The position numbers and the translations under genes are program-made. Below, one piece after another: positions 5,663-6,873 of a stretch of DNA of 6,873 nt; within the stretch, counting starts at the first letter, position 1, and each line of letters begins with the position of its first letter. The stretch is from an uncultured Blautia sp. (GTDB taxonomy: Bacteria; Bacillota; Clostridia; Lachnospirales; Lachnospiraceae), in NCBI GenBank assembly GCA_900552095.1, contig URYM01000095.1, positions 1 to 6,873 of the forward strand, read 5' to 3'. Below the pieces are notes generated by a model. That model made no database searches. It worked only from the letters and a program-made list of their open reading frames with translations, and had not been told where the DNA came from.

Positions 5663-5893
5663 ATGAAAAAACATAGATTGCTGAAAACTTTAATCGGACT
5701 GGCTGTCGCAGGCGGTGTTATCGGCTGTGTTCTGGCCTATCTGACCCGCGGATCCAAAAAATCCGCTGAGGATCTGGAAGAAGAATTCCAGGATTTCAAC
5801 GATGAAGAATGTCAGGAATGTGTCAGAAATTATACCACCATTCCCGCAGGTGCAAAAGAAAACGAAGAGTCAGAAGACGCGCCGGAAGCTTAA
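5663..5893 (+). CDS. Small single-pass membrane protein with acidic tail and CxxC
   Basis: I do not recognise a named family. The 76-residue protein starts with a basic stretch (MKKHRLLK) followed by one hydrophobic segment (about 9-27, LIGLAVAGGVIGCVLAYL). It then has a short basic turn (TRGSKK, 28-33) and a Glu/Asp-rich tail to the C terminus. The tail carries a C-x-x-C pair (Cys50, Cys53). VIGC at 19-22 formally fits a lipobox, but hydrophobic residues continue after the cysteine, so a plain N-terminal membrane anchor is at least as likely. The start is supported by AAGGGAG (5649-5655) 7 bases upstream. An in-frame extension to 5441 would run back through the opposite-strand hydrolase and the promoter region and is rejected. 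The gene is monocistronic, divergent from the phosphatase operon, and closed by the terminator at 5922. The general plan resembles small YtxH-like or anchored hypothetical proteins; function is unknown. Confidence 0.8.
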   Translation: MKKHRLLKTLIGLAVAGGVIGCVLAYLTRGSKKSAEDLEEEFQDFNDEECQECVRNYTTIPAGAKENEESEDAPEA

Positions 5894-5921
5894 AATCATC
5901 TCAGAAATCAAAAAATACAGG

Positions 5922-5972
5922 GAGCCATTGTTCCACAGACCGCTGATCGTCTGCAGAGCAATGGCTCTTTTT
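5922..5972. terminator. Convergent, probably bidirectional rho-independent terminator
   Basis: GAGCCATTGTTC (5922-5933) pairs with GAGCAATGGCTC (5956-5967), with one G-U wobble. After a small CA/CA internal loop an inner CAGAC (5936-5940) pairs with GTCTG (5949-5953) around an 8-base loop. On the plus strand TTTTT (5968-5972) follows, ending the gene at 5663. On the minus strand the stem is followed by CCCTGTATTTTTTG, so it should also stop transcripts of the exporter pair whose last stop codon is at 5973-5975. Confidence 0.88.
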
Positions 5973-6434
5973 CTATTTGTGCAGCCGCTTTACCCTGCGC
6001 GGCACTTTCTTGACTGTGATCCCGATCCGCATAAGAAAGGTTCCCACCATCATGCCGAGCGCAATGCCCGCCGCCAGAAGGAGGGTCCGTTTTCCCGCCT
6101 GCATGGCCAGTTCACTCTCTCCCTTTACCATAAATTCCATCGTCTGATAGAGAACGCCCCCCGGGATCAGCGGGATCGTGGAAGGCACCAGAAAGATGGT
6201 CGCCGGAGATTTCTTAATTCTCGCCATGCACTCCGCATACAATGTCACCAGCAGCGTGGAAATAAAATAGCAGACTGCCTCATCTTTTACATACCGGGCT
6301 GCTGCCAGATAAAAGATCCAGGACAGAGCTCCGCCCAGCGCCCCCCAGAACAGTTTGTCCTTTTTCACCCGGAACAGCATGGCAAACCCGAAGGATCCGA
6401 CAAAAGCACTTGCCACCTGAATAAGCATTTCCAT
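5973..6434 (-). CDS. Threonine/serine exporter small subunit, ThrE_2 (DUF3815) type
   Basis: This integral membrane protein of 153 residues corresponds to the C-terminal half of single-chain ThrE exporters, which export threonine and serine using the proton motive force. About five hydrophobic segments are visible (roughly 4-22, 27-47, 52-69, 76-95 and 117-137), and the tail is strongly basic (KKVPRRVKRLHK), probably cytosolic. The STIPLIPGGVLYQTM segment (85-99) matches the conserved 'PLVPGG..Y' signature of this family. It follows the large-subunit gene by 12 bases, with AGGAGGGG just before AAAA-ATG, so the two are co-transcribed and presumably form one transporter. Substrate is inferred from family only; intestinal Clostridia often carry this two-gene form. 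It shares the downstream terminator at 5922-5972. Confidence 0.88.
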   Translation of the reverse strand: MEMLIQVASAFVGSFGFAMLFRVKKDKLFWGALGGALSWIFYLAAARYVKDEAVCYFISTLLVTLYAECMARIKKSPATIFLVPSTIPLIPGGVLYQTMEFMVKGESELAMQAGKRTLLLAAGIALGMMVGTFLMRIGITVKKVPRRVKRLHK

Positions 6435-6446
6435 TTTTCCCCTCCT

Positions 6447-6825
6447 CTAAAGCAGCACGGACACTGCCGCAAATCCAAGGGCGATGGTGATCGCTACCAG
6501 CATGGATTCCGCGAATCTTAAAAGCCCTGTGATCAGCTCTCCGCCAAACATATCCCGCAGAGAATTGGTCATGGCCACACCGGGCGTCAGCAGCATAATA
6601 TTTCCGATTGTAATCTTATCAAAATGCATCCCCAGCCCAATGCCGATCAGGCATTCAGCCAGAATACCTCCCACAGCCGCTCTCAGAAAGTTAAAAAGCA
6701 GACGGTTCATCTGCAATTTCTCAAGGATCATCTCCGACATTTTCATCAGAATTCCGATCAGAAGAGAGGCCAGCGCATCCAGTGCATTCCCTCCGAAAAA
6801 CAGAGTAAATCCTCCGGATATGGAG
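6447..6825 (-). CDS. Threonine/serine exporter large subunit (ThrE, DUF1212), C-terminal part
   Basis: About 125 C-terminal residues of a ThrE-family (PF06738-type) membrane protein; the N-terminal half is cut off by the adapter. The frame runs through hydrophobic segments near GFTLFFGGNALDALASLLIG, LLFNFLRAAVGGILAECLIG and ITIGNIMLLTPGVAMTNSLR, then the conserved DMFGGELITGLLRFAESMLV and a last membrane helix ending AAVSVLL. The LTPGVAMTNSLRDMFGG motif is typical of the family. An apparent start codon at 6842 lies within the adapter: its first residues, MCIRDS, are a translation of the Tn5 mosaic end, so that start is false. The first complete genuine codon is at 6824. The gene stops at 6447-6449, 12 bases before the small subunit begins. 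Confidence 0.88.
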
Positions 6826-6873
6826 CTGTCTCTTATACACATCTGACGCTGCCGACGATCTTACGCGTGTAGA
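6826..6873 (-). other. Nextera/Tn5 sequencing adapter (artefact)
   Basis: Reverse complement of bases 1-47 plus one extra base. The mosaic end CTGTCTCTTATACACATCT is at 6826-6844, the read-1 extension at 6845-6858, index TCTTACGC at 6859-6866 and the primer end at 6867-6873. The same read-1 adapter and index on both ends means the molecule was tagged twice with one adapter species. The biological sequence ends at 6825. Confidence 0.98.

Noticed and set aside
5802..6521. Plus-strand open frame of 239 codons across the terminator and exporter genes
   Set aside because: It crosses a terminator and two opposite genes, has a Pro/His/Arg-rich composition without domains, and no ribosome binding site stands out.
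1..6873. Terminal inverted repeats of a transposon or linear plasmid
   Set aside because: The repeats are exactly Nextera adapter sequence, and no transposase or replication gene lies between them.

Overview
The window looks like a fragment of a low-to-mid GC Firmicute chromosome, most likely a Lachnospiraceae-type gut Clostridium. Evidence for this is strong GGAGG ribosome binding sites, sigma-A-type promoter boxes, a perfect HrcA/CIRCE operator, a two-gene ThrE exporter and an HtpG with the Clostridia-style 'VSNGCDAI' N-terminal motif. Genus cannot be fixed from the sequence. Only about 48-6825 is biological. Positions 1-47 and 6826-6873 are inverted copies of an Illumina Nextera (Tn5) read-1 adapter with an i5 index, so both apparent contig ends are library artefacts.

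Layout, left to right. Bases 48-67 hold the first codons of a gene leaving the window on the minus strand, with a good ribosome binding site and a possible operator hairpin upstream (about 68-120). A strong terminator (185-234) closes htpG (264-2318, minus), the Hsp90-family chaperone. Upstream of htpG lie two candidate promoters and a perfect CIRCE element (2395-2421). A tightly coupled four-gene minus-strand operon then runs from about 5572 down to 2426: a phosphoglycolate-phosphatase-like HAD hydrolase, a Cof-type HAD hydrolase, a very acidic 87-residue protein of unknown function, and a class-3-like aldehyde dehydrogenase. Gaps or overlaps between its genes are 2 to 14 bases. No terminator is visible between the aldehyde dehydrogenase and htpG, so some transcription could run into the chaperone gene.

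Divergent from that operon is a small plus-strand gene (5663-5893) for a membrane-anchored acidic protein with a CxxC motif. It converges, across a long and probably bidirectional terminator (5922-5972), on a minus-strand pair encoding a split threonine/serine exporter: a ThrE_2-type small subunit (5973-6434) and the C-terminal part of the ThrE large subunit (6447-6825, cut by the adapter).

Functionally this is mostly housekeeping and stress biology: chaperone, aldehyde oxidation, phosphatases that may clear damaged or overflow metabolites, and amino-acid export. I found no sign of a defence island, phage, CRISPR array or other new multi-gene system. The points most worth following are the CIRCE control of htpG, the unknown acidic protein inside the phosphatase/aldehyde dehydrogenase operon, and the small CxxC membrane protein.
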